Shown here: piece after piece, positions 26,709-34,960 of the stretch | How the letters are laid out: every line of letters starts with the position of its first letter | Numbering within the stretch: the stretch's first letter is position 1 | Assembly (NCBI GenBank): GCA_965277495.1 | Contig: OZ255824.1 | Coordinates: 682,001 to 746,000, forward strand | Source of the DNA: CAHJXG01 sp965277495 | Lineage (GTDB): Bacteria; Pseudomonadota; Alphaproteobacteria; Acetobacterales; Acetobacteraceae | Direction: 5' to 3' | DNA: 64,000 nucleotides | The notes under the pieces: generated by a model | What the model was told of the DNA's origin: nothing | What the model saw: the letters and a program-made list of their open reading frames with translations, nothing else | Databases searched by the model: none | Program-made: the position numbers and the translations under genes

Positions 26709-27586
26709 GCGCGGCCATGGGCAACCGGGACAGCATCGCGCGGCGTTCCACGCCCGCGCGCCGCCGGGTCCGCCGCATCATGGGGCGGGTGGGGCTTTAT
26801 GCCTGCGTGCTCCTGCTGATCTCGCCGGCGCTGTTCGTATTCCTGTGGATGCTGTCACTATCTTTGAAGAACGAGGTCGACAACACGGCTTTCCCACCGG
26901 TGTTCATCCCCAATCCGCCGACGCTTGCCAACTTTGCCGACGTGTTCCGCAAGAACGACTTTCTGCAATATACGATTAACTCGATTATTGTCTCATTCAG
27001 TGCGACCGGGGCAGCGCTGCTGATTGGAGTCCCAGCGGGATACGGAATTGCCAAGGCGAAAGCCACCCGCGCGGCGTTGCTGATATTGGTAGCCCGCATC
27101 ACGCCCGGCCTGTCTTACCTGATTCCGCTGTTCCTGCTGTTCCAATGGATCGAGCTCACCGGGACACTGACGCCGATCGTCATCACGCATTTGGTGATTA
27201 CGATCCCGATCGTGGTTTGGATCATGATCGGTTTTTTCGAAGGCCTGCCGCCGGAGTTGGAGGAGGCCGCCCTCGTTGACGGCGCAACGATTTGGCAGGC
27301 GTTCCGTTACGTGGCACTCCCACTCGCCCGGCCCGGCATTACCGTAGCAACGATTCTGGCATTTATCTTTAGCTGGAACAACTTCATTTTTGGGATCGTG
27401 CTCGCCGGACGAGAAACGAGAACGCTGCCGGTGGCGGTCTATAACGTGCTGACGTTCGAGCAAGTGAGTTGGGGACCCCTTGCGGCAGCGGCACTCCTGG
27501 TCACCGCGCCAGTCTTGCTGCTGACGTTGCTGATGCAAAAGGAGATCGTGGCGGGCCTAACCACCCGTGGCGTGAAAGGCGGCTAG
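26705..27586 (+). CDS. Carbohydrate ABC transporter permease, MalG type
   Basis: A 293-residue permease. TTG at 26705 overlaps the upstream stop; ATG at 26717 is an alternative start. Seen: six hydrophobic segments and the EAA loop LEEAALVDGATIWQAFRYVALPLARPG near 185-211. The first ~40 codons share the GC-rich style of the neighbour, but from about 26830 onward AT-ending codons become common (for example the stretch 26950-27060), a visible composition shift within one gene. Followed by a small hairpin over the stop codon (GGCGGC 27578-27583, GCCGCC 27592-27597) that may be a weak terminator. Confidence 0.9.
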   Translation: MSAAMGNRDSIARRSTPARRRVRRIMGRVGLYACVLLLISPALFVFLWMLSLSLKNEVDNTAFPPVFIPNPPTLANFADVFRKNDFLQYTINSIIVSFSATGAALLIGVPAGYGIAKAKATRAALLILVARITPGLSYLIPLFLLFQWIELTGTLTPIVITHLVITIPIVVWIMIGFFEGLPPELEEAALVDGATIWQAFRYVALPLARPGITVATILAFIFSWNNFIFGIVLAGRETRTLPVAVYNVLTFEQVSWGPLAAAALLVTAPVLLLTLLMQKEIVAGLTTRGVKGG

Positions 27587-27602
27587 TAGAAGCCGCCATG
27601 TG

Positions 27603-27662
27603 ACGTTTCTTTAACGCAATCACGCCGTTTTCTCACGTTTCTTTGACGGAATTACGCGGTTT
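27603..27662. repeat. Imperfect 28-bp tandem direct repeat at the MarR 3' end
   Basis: Copy 1 spans 27603-27630 and copy 2 spans 27635-27662; both start ACGTTTCTTT and end in GTTT. They match at 24 of 28 positions, with a period of 32 bp. Copy 2 overlaps the last codons and stop of the MarR gene. Possible roles are tandem operators, a recombination scar or shared termination signals. Seen directly; function unknown. Confidence 0.7.
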
Positions 27663-28059
27663 GGCTTTTACGCGAACCCTCGCCATGCGCGCCGCTGCCG
27701 GACGACGTTGGCTTTTTGGCGATTGCTGTCGCCTCGACCATGATGCCGCGCAGGTCGCGCAGGAATGCTTGGCCCTTTAGGGTCCGCTGCACCAGCACGC
27801 TTCGGCGGTCCATTGGGTCAACCTTGCGGCGGGCGAGGTCGAGTTCGCCGAGACGGTCCAGCGCGCGGGTGATCGCAGGCTTGGATACATTCAGGTCGGC
27901 GGCAAGGCCACGCACTGTATGAGCGCCGTCCTGCAAATAACAAGTCAAGAAAACACCAAGCTGTCGCGCCGACAGGTCCGGCCCGTCACGCCGGACAAGA
28001 GCGACGATGGTGTCACGAAGGATGCCGACCGACTGGTCGGCGGATGGATTGGCTGCCAC
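27652..28059 (-). CDS. MarR-family transcriptional regulator
   Basis: A 135-residue winged-helix DNA-binding protein. Seen: LSARQLGVFLTCYLQDG, the recognition region VRGLAADLNVSKPAITRALDRLGELDL near residues 52-78, and the wing RKVDPMDRRSVLV. A 25-residue Ser/Gly/Lys-rich tail follows the fold. Family members repress neighbouring genes and are released by small ligands. It converges on the ABC permease pair, and the tandem repeat at its own 3' end might be its operator. Shorter than full MarR by roughly one dimerisation helix at each end. Confidence 0.85.
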   Translation of the reverse strand: MAANPSADQSVGILRDTIVALVRRDGPDLSARQLGVFLTCYLQDGAHTVRGLAADLNVSKPAITRALDRLGELDLARRKVDPMDRRSVLVQRTLKGQAFLRDLRGIMVEATAIAKKPTSSGSGAHGEGSRKSQTA

Positions 28060-28238
28060 GGCGTGGTCCTTTCTTTAGACAGGGCTAAAATTCACCCAAG
28101 CAACGGTTAGCAGGAGAAGCAAGTCTCGGAGGCTGATCGTCACCGAGTCGTTTTTAATTGGTGACACTACGGATCGTTAACAGTGTCTAGCAAGCGTTCC
28201 AGCCCCATGAATGATCACAGGGTAGTCATCTTGCGCTC
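28060..28238. other. AT-richer intergenic segment between pepA and the MarR gene
   Basis: This 179-bp stretch is visibly less GC-rich than its surroundings. It contains an inverted repeat, GTCACC at 28139-28144 and GGTGAC at 28160-28165, around a T-rich spacer. It must hold the MarR promoter (near 28060) and the end of the pepA transcript. I saw no coding frame with ribosome site and no tRNA. Confidence 0.45.
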
Positions 28239-29654
<1,416 letters not shown>

Positions 29655-29800
29655 CGAACACCTCCATGCGATTCGCCGATTCGCACCGGCCCAGCCGGAT
29701 GTGTTGCATATCCATATTGATTGGCAAGGCAACGCAAGCGTGGCCCGGCCCTCGAACAACCCGGCTTGCATTCTGCCGGCAGAGGCCCAACCATCCCCGC

Positions 29801-32305
29801 ATGTCGGGCTTCCCCTCCCGGGTCAAGGCGGTCCTCGGGCCAACCAACACCGGAAAGACCCATCTGGCCATCGAGCGCCTGCTCGCGCATTCGTCGGGGA
29901 TCATCGGCTTTCCGCTGCGCCTGCTCGCCCGCGAGAACTACGACCGCATGGTCGCGCGCAAGGGCGTGAAGTCGGTGGCGCTCATCACCGGCGAGGAAAA
30001 GATCGTGCCGCCGGGCGCGCGTTGGTATTCCTGCACGGTGGAGGCCATGCCGCTCGACCGCGCCGCCGAGTTCGTCGCCGTGGACGAGATTCAGCTCTGC
30101 GCCGACCCCGACCGCGGCCACGTGTTCACCGAACGCCTGCTGCACGCGCGCGGCCTGGTCGAGACCATGTTCCTGGGCGCCGAGACCATCCGTCCCCTGC
30201 TGCAGCGCCTGGTGCCGCAGGCCGAGATCGAGACCCGGCCCCGCCTGTCGCAGCTCACCTATGCCGGACCGGTCAAATTGGTCCGCCTGCCGCCGCGCAG
30301 CGCCGTCGTCGCCTTCAGCGCCGGCGAGGTCTATGCGATCGCCGAGCTGATACGCCGGCGCCGCGGCGGCTGCGCCGTGGTGATGGGCCGGCTGTCGCCC
30401 CGCACCCGCAATGCGCAGGTGCAGCTCTACCAGAACAAGGAGGTCGACTTCCTGGTCGCCACCGACGCCATCGGCATGGGGCTGAACATGGACGTGGACC
30501 ATGTGGCCTTCGCCCGCCTGAGCAAGTTCGACGGCCACCGCCCGCGCCGGCTGACGGCCGCCGAGGTGGCGCAGATCGCCGGACGGGCCGGACGCGGCAT
30601 GCGCGATGGGACGTTCGGCACCACCGCCACCTGCCCCCCGCTCGACGACGACCTGGTCCGCGCGGTCGAGGGGCACGAGTTCGAGCCGCTGGAACAGCTC
30701 TATTACCGCAACGCCGAACTGGATTTCACCACGCTTGACACGCTGCTCGCCACCCTGACCGCTGCGCCGCCGCGGCCCGGATTGGTGCGCGGCCCCGACG
30801 CGACGGACCTCGAGACATTGGAAACATTGTCGCGCGAGGACGACGTGCGCAGGATGGCGCGCGGACGGCGCATGGTGCGGCTGCTGTGGGAGACCTGCCA
30901 GGTTCCGGACTTCCGCAAGCTGGCGGATGACACCCACACCCGGCTTTGCGCCCGCATCTTCGGCCATTTGGCGAACGAGGGCACGATCCCGACGGATTGG
31001 CTGGAGGGCGGCATCGCTGCGCTGGCGCGGACCGAGGGGGATATCGACACGCTGATGCAGCGGCTCTCGGGCGTGCGCATCTGGGCCTATATCGCCGCGC
31101 GGTCCGATTGGGTGCGCGATGCGCCGGCCTGGCAGGCCCGCACCCGCGAGGTCGAGGACTTGCTGTCCGACGCGCTGCACGAACGGCTGACGACGCGGTT
31201 CGTCGACCGCCGCGCCGCGCATTTGCTGCGCCGGTTGGAGGAGATCGACGGGGAAGAGCTGCTTTCGGCCGTCACCGCCCGGGGCGAGGTCGTGGTCGAA
31301 GGGCACTCGGTCGGCCATGTCGGCGGTTTCGCCTTCCTGCCGGACCCATTGGCGGAGGGGCAGGAGAAACGCCTGGTGCTGCGCGCCGCCCGCCGGGCGT
31401 TGCGGGAGTGGATGCCGCGGCAGGTCGCGGAGCTGGAGGCGGCGGACGACGCCGCGCTGTCGCTCGCGGCCGACCACAAGCTGGCCTGGAACGGCGTGGC
31501 GGTGGCCCGGCTGCGGCCCGGCGCCAGCCTGCTCCGCCCGCAGGTCGAGGTGCTGGACAGCGAGTTCCTGGACGGCCCGCAGCGCGAACGGGTGCGGGTG
31601 CGGCTGGCGCGCTGGATGGCGGGGATGATCACGCGCGACCTGGCGCCGCTGTTTGCGGCTGAGGCGGCGGCCGGGCCCGACCCGGCGCTGCGTGGTCCGC
31701 TGCACCGCATCGTCGAGGCGGGCGGCGTCGTGCCCGGCTATACCGAGCATGATATTCCCCCAACGCTGCGCGGGCGGCTGAAAGCCCTGGGCGTCCGCGC
31801 CGGCCGGTTCGCGCTGTTCCTGCCGGCGGCATTGAAGCCGCGCGCGCAGGCGACCCGCGCCGCGTTATGGGCGGTGCGGGCGCGGGTCACCACACCTGTA
31901 TTGCCTGCGCCAGGGCTGGTGTCGGTGCCGCCGCCGCCAAATTGGCCGCCGGGCTTCGCCGCCGCCATGGGTTGGCTGCCGGCCGGCCCGGTGCTGCTGC
32001 GGTTGGATGTCGCGGAGCGGATTGCCGCCGAACTCGCCCACGCCACGCGGTTCCGTGCGGCTTCGGTGCCGGACGGGCTGGCCTCGCGGCTGTCGATCCG
32101 GTCCGAGGCGGTGCCGGCCGCCCTGCGCGCGCTGGGCGTGCGGCTGGCGCCCGGCGCGGTGTTGCCGTCCGACCAGTATGGGCCGCCGTCGCCGGCCATG
32201 ATGCTGCCCGGGCGACGCCGCGATCAACCAACCGCTGCCGCACCGCCGCCTGCCCCGCGCGTGGCCGATGGGCCGTTCGCGGCGTTGGTGGCGTTGCGGC
32301 GGTGA
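29801..32305 (+). CDS. SUV3-type ATP-dependent RNA helicase
   Basis: An 834-residue superfamily 2 helicase of the Suv3/MgpS-like group, thought to act in RNA turnover. The ATG at 29801 places the Walker A motif GPTNTGKTH at residues 13-21, as in relatives. Seen further: DEIQ (95-98) as Walker B, a second RecA domain with MGLNMDVDHVAFARLSKFDG, and motif VI QIAGRAGRG. A long alanine/arginine-rich C-terminal region ends near a basic tail. Its TGA overlaps the GTG start of the S4-domain gene, which points to coupled translation. Confidence 0.9.
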   Translation: MSGFPSRVKAVLGPTNTGKTHLAIERLLAHSSGIIGFPLRLLARENYDRMVARKGVKSVALITGEEKIVPPGARWYSCTVEAMPLDRAAEFVAVDEIQLCADPDRGHVFTERLLHARGLVETMFLGAETIRPLLQRLVPQAEIETRPRLSQLTYAGPVKLVRLPPRSAVVAFSAGEVYAIAELIRRRRGGCAVVMGRLSPRTRNAQVQLYQNKEVDFLVATDAIGMGLNMDVDHVAFARLSKFDGHRPRRLTAAEVAQIAGRAGRGMRDGTFGTTATCPPLDDDLVRAVEGHEFEPLEQLYYRNAELDFTTLDTLLATLTAAPPRPGLVRGPDATDLETLETLSREDDVRRMARGRRMVRLLWETCQVPDFRKLADDTHTRLCARIFGHLANEGTIPTDWLEGGIAALARTEGDIDTLMQRLSGVRIWAYIAARSDWVRDAPAWQARTREVEDLLSDALHERLTTRFVDRRAAHLLRRLEEIDGEELLSAVTARGEVVVEGHSVGHVGGFAFLPDPLAEGQEKRLVLRAARRALREWMPRQVAELEAADDAALSLAADHKLAWNGVAVARLRPGASLLRPQVEVLDSEFLDGPQRERVRVRLARWMAGMITRDLAPLFAAEAAAGPDPALRGPLHRIVEAGGVVPGYTEHDIPPTLRGRLKALGVRAGRFALFLPAALKPRAQATRAALWAVRARVTTPVLPAPGLVSVPPPPNWPPGFAAAMGWLPAGPVLLRLDVAERIAAELAHATRFRAASVPDGLASRLSIRSEAVPAALRALGVRLAPGAVLPSDQYGPPSPAMMLPGRRRDQPTAAAPPPAPRVADGPFAALVALRR

Positions 32306-32610
32306 CGGAGGGCACGTCCGGGGAGGACCGGGCTTGGCAGCGGCTCGACAAATGGCTCTGGTGCGCGCGTTTCATGAAGGCCCGGTCGGACTGCGCGCGG
32401 CTGGTAGCCGGCGGGCTGGTGCGCATCAACCGGCAGGTGACGGACAAGCCGCATGCCAGGCTGCGTCCGGGCGACATCCTGACGCTGCCGTTGCGGCAGG
32501 ATGTCCGCGTGGTCCGGGTGCTGGCGCTGGCGGCCCGGCGCGGCCCGGCCCCGGAGGCGCAAGCGCTGTATCAGGAAATTGCGGGGCACGAGACCGCCGC
32601 GGAACCCTGA
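32302..32610 (+). CDS. S4-domain RNA-binding protein (Hsp15-like)
   Basis: A 102-residue protein starting at GTG 32302 inside the helicase stop. Residues about 10-60 form the S4 fold: RLDKWLWCARFMKARSDC followed by LVAGGLVRINRQVTDKP. Relatives (HslR/Hsp15) bind stalled 50S subunits with nascent tRNA. It is followed by 103 bp and then fdxA. The fixed order helicase, S4 protein, ferredoxin, CarD is common in alphaproteobacteria. Family clear; ribosome rescue role inferred from Hsp15. Confidence 0.88.
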   Translation: MTEGTSGEDRAWQRLDKWLWCARFMKARSDCARLVAGGLVRINRQVTDKPHARLRPGDILTLPLRQDVRVVRVLALAARRGPAPEAQALYQEIAGHETAAEP

Positions 32611-32713
32611 TATTCCCCGCAGCCGCTTGCGCCTGGGGTGAAAGGACCGCATATCGCCCCACTTCAACGGCGAGACCCGGAACAGCCGCGTCTGGGATAG
32701 GAAAGGGCTAGCG

Positions 32714-33046
32714 ATGACCTACGTGGTCACCGAGAATTGCATCAAGTGCAAATACATGGATTGCGTCGAGGTGTGTCCGGTGGACTGCTTCTATGTCGGC
32801 GAGAACATGCTGATGATCCATCCCGACGAGTGCATCGATTGCGGCGTGTGCGAACCCGAGTGCCCGGCGGAGGCCATCGTGCCGGACAGCGACGACCGCG
32901 CGGCAGCCTGGGCCGAGCGCAACCGCATCTTCTCGATGGAGTGGCCGAACATCGTCCGCAAGGGCGAGGCGCCCACGGACGCGGACGACTGGAAGGACAA
33001 ACCGGGTAAGGAGGCGCTGTTCTCGTCGGCGCCGGGCAAGCCGTAG
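32714..33046 (+). CDS. fdxA: 7Fe-8S ferredoxin FdxA
   Basis: A 110-residue cytosolic ferredoxin. Seen: CIKCKYMDCVEVCPVDC (residues 9-25) and CIDCGVCEPECP (40-51), the cysteine spacing of one 3Fe-4S plus one 4Fe-4S cluster (C9, C17, C21 with an extra C12; then C40, C43, C46, C50). A long C-terminal extension ends with DDWKDKPGKE, typical of alphaproteobacterial FdxA. A GGAAAGG ribosome site precedes the ATG. Serves as low-potential electron carrier. Confidence 0.95.
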   Translation: MTYVVTENCIKCKYMDCVEVCPVDCFYVGENMLMIHPDECIDCGVCEPECPAEAIVPDSDDRAAAWAERNRIFSMEWPNIVRKGEAPTDADDWKDKPGKEALFSSAPGKP

Positions 33047-33127
33047 GGCCGCCGGCACGACTCCGGAGCGCATCGAGCCGCCGTGACGCCGCGTGAAAAT
33101 CGTGCTATGAAATGTTTGGCGGCCAGC

Positions 33128-33217
33128 GGTCCCGCTAAATCAAATCTTGTTCAAGGCGCGGGACCGAAAGCGGCCGTGACACATCCAGTTTTAGCATGCG
33201 CCTGCCGCTATGCAGGC
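33128..33217 (+). promoter_or_regulatory. Structured leader upstream of carD
   Basis: Two dyads lie in the 186-bp gap before carD. GGTCCCGC (33128-33135) pairs with GCGGGACC (33158-33165) over a 22-base loop and can be extended imperfectly by flanking GGCC. GCCTGC (33200-33205) pairs with GCAGGC (33212-33217); this hairpin ends one base before the AGGAG ribosome site (33219-33223). Such structure near the start of a global regulator gene suggests leader-level control of translation. Structures are seen; control is inference. Confidence 0.5.
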
Positions 33218-33232
33218 TAGGAGTATCTAACG

Positions 33233-34006
33233 GTGCCCACCAAGCCCGCAACAGACAAGACGGAAGTTCTCGCTGAAGAGCCCGCTGTCGCCGATCCCAT
33301 TGGCGAGATACCGGCCGAGCCGAAGCCAGCGCCCGACGTTCCCGAGCAGCAGTACCGCTCGCCGCCCAAAATGCCCGGCCATATGCCCGGCATGCACGGG
33401 CGCCCGCAGATCGTCCCGCGCGCCATGGCCGCGAAGGAAGACTTCGCCGAGGGCGATTACGTCGTCTATCCCACGCACGGCGTCGGCAAGGTGGAGCGCA
33501 TCGCGACGGAGGAGATCGCCGGCCACAAGCTGGAGCTGATCCACATCACGTTCGAAGAGAACCGCATGAAGCTGCGGGTTCCGGTCGCCAAGGCGCGGAC
33601 GGCTGGGCTGCGCAAGCTCGCGACCCGGGAGATGTTCGACAAGGCGTTGGATTTGCTCAAGGGCCGGGCGCGGATCAAGCGGACGATGTGGTCCCGCCGC
33701 GCCCAGGAATACGAACAGAAGATCAACTCCGGCGACCCGCTGCAGATCGCCGAGGTGGTGCGCGACCTGCACCGCAACGCTGGCCAGCCGGACCAGAGCT
33801 TCAGCGAGCGGCAAATCTACGAGGCGGCGATGGACCGGCTGGCGGCCGAGATGGGCGCGCTGGACGGCACCGACAAGGCGACGGCGGCGTTGAAGCTGGC
33901 CGAGAAGCTAAAGGCGATCGTCAAGGGCGCGGCGGTCGAGGTCGACGCCGATGGCGCCGAGGTCGAAGCGGAGGTCGAGGCCGAGGCTGTGATCGAGGCG
34001 GGGTAG
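33233..34006 (+). CDS. carD: CarD-family RNA polymerase-binding transcription regulator
   Basis: A 257-residue protein with GTG start at 33233 and AGGAG ribosome site. The first ~60 residues are Pro/Glu-rich and probably disordered, an extension beyond the usual family length. The RNA-polymerase-interaction (Tudor-like) domain begins at FAEGDYVVYPTHGVGKVERI (about 71-90), then a helical DNA-binding region (MWSRRAQEYEQKI, FSERQIYEAAMDRLAAEM), and a very acidic tail (EVEAEVEAEA). CarD stabilises open complexes, for example at rRNA promoters. Followed by a strong terminator. Confidence 0.94.
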   Translation: MPTKPATDKTEVLAEEPAVADPIGEIPAEPKPAPDVPEQQYRSPPKMPGHMPGMHGRPQIVPRAMAAKEDFAEGDYVVYPTHGVGKVERIATEEIAGHKLELIHITFEENRMKLRVPVAKARTAGLRKLATREMFDKALDLLKGRARIKRTMWSRRAQEYEQKINSGDPLQIAEVVRDLHRNAGQPDQSFSERQIYEAAMDRLAAEMGALDGTDKATAALKLAEKLKAIVKGAAVEVDADGAEVEAEVEAEAVIEAG

Positions 34007-34034
34007 AAAGCTCGACGCTTAGGTTGGCAATGAA

Positions 34035-34066
34035 AAAGGCCCGGAGGATTGCTCCCCCGGGCCTTT
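34035..34066. terminator. Bidirectional rho-independent terminator between carD and the Bax-inhibitor gene
   Basis: AAAGGCCCGG (34035-34044) pairs perfectly with CCGGGCCTTT (34057-34066) over a 12-base loop. T-rich flanks are present on both strands (TTTCTT after the stem on plus, TTTTTCA after it on minus). It sits 28 bp after the carD stop and 18 bp after the stop of the convergent gene, so it fits both. Confidence 0.85.
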
Positions 34067-34084
34067 CTTGCATGCGCGCGCGAC

Positions 34085-34855
34085 TTAGTTGTTGCTGTTG
34101 CGTCCGCCAAAGAGTTGCAGCAGCAGCATGAACAGGTTGATGAAGTTCAGGTAAAGGCTGAGTGCGTCGAACACGCTGCGCTTGGCCGCGCCGTCGGTGC
34201 CCTCGGCATAGGCATACTGCAAATAGTCGCCCTTGATACGCTGGGTGTCGTAGGCGGTCAGGCCGACGAACACCAGCACGCCGATCACGCTGATGGCGAA
34301 CTGCAGCATGGTGCTGCCGATGAACATATTGACCAACGAGGCGACGATGACGCCAATCAGGCCCATGATCAGGAAGCTACCCATCTTGCTCAGGTCGGAC
34401 TTCGTCGTATAGCCATAGAGGCTCATGGACGCGAAGGTGGCCGACGTGACGAAGAACACCCGGGCGATGCTGGAGCCGGTGTAGATCAGGAAGATGTTCG
34501 CAATCGATGCGCCCATCGCCGCGGCGAATGCCCAGAACAGCGCCTGCGTCGCCGACCGGGATAGCCGGTTGACGCCGAAGCTGAGTACCATGACGAACAC
34601 CAGCGGCGCAAACATCGCCGCATAGCCCAGGATGGTCGGCTGGATCGCATACCCGCGCTGTGTGGCGACCTGCCGATAGAACAGCTCGATCAGGCTCGTG
34701 TTCGCTATGGTGTAGGCAACGATGCCGGTCAGCAGCAGGCCAGACGACATCCAGTTGTAAACGCGCAGCATGTATGCGCGCAGCCCGGCGTCGAGCACCG
34801 CGGTATCTGCGGCCGCGCTGGGCGCGTAGGTTCGAGAGTCGGGAATGAAGGCCAT
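34085..34855 (-). CDS. Bax inhibitor-1/YbhL-family membrane protein
   Basis: A 256-residue polytopic inner-membrane protein with about seven hydrophobic segments. Seen: RAYMLRVYNWMSSGLLLTG (27-45, the family's first helix signature), SLYGYTTKSDLSKMGSFLIMG (near 145-165), and the pH-sensor-like aspartates near the C-terminal LTAYDTQRIK (about 207-216). Family members are proposed cation (calcium) leak channels. Single gene, ending at the shared terminator; AT-richer upstream region of about 100 bp should hold its promoter. Confidence 0.92.
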   Translation of the reverse strand: MAFIPDSRTYAPSAAADTAVLDAGLRAYMLRVYNWMSSGLLLTGIVAYTIANTSLIELFYRQVATQRGYAIQPTILGYAAMFAPLVFVMVLSFGVNRLSRSATQALFWAFAAAMGASIANIFLIYTGSSIARVFFVTSATFASMSLYGYTTKSDLSKMGSFLIMGLIGVIVASLVNMFIGSTMLQFAISVIGVLVFVGLTAYDTQRIKGDYLQYAYAEGTDGAAKRSVFDALSLYLNFINLFMLLLQLFGGRNSNN

Positions 34856-34960
34856 AATCCTCTTTCCTCAAATATGGGCGTGACTGCCCGTGCAGCGTAT
34901 GTTGGTTATAACCAATTCTGGATCAAGCGAAATCGCGAGATCCTCAGATCGCTTATTGAT

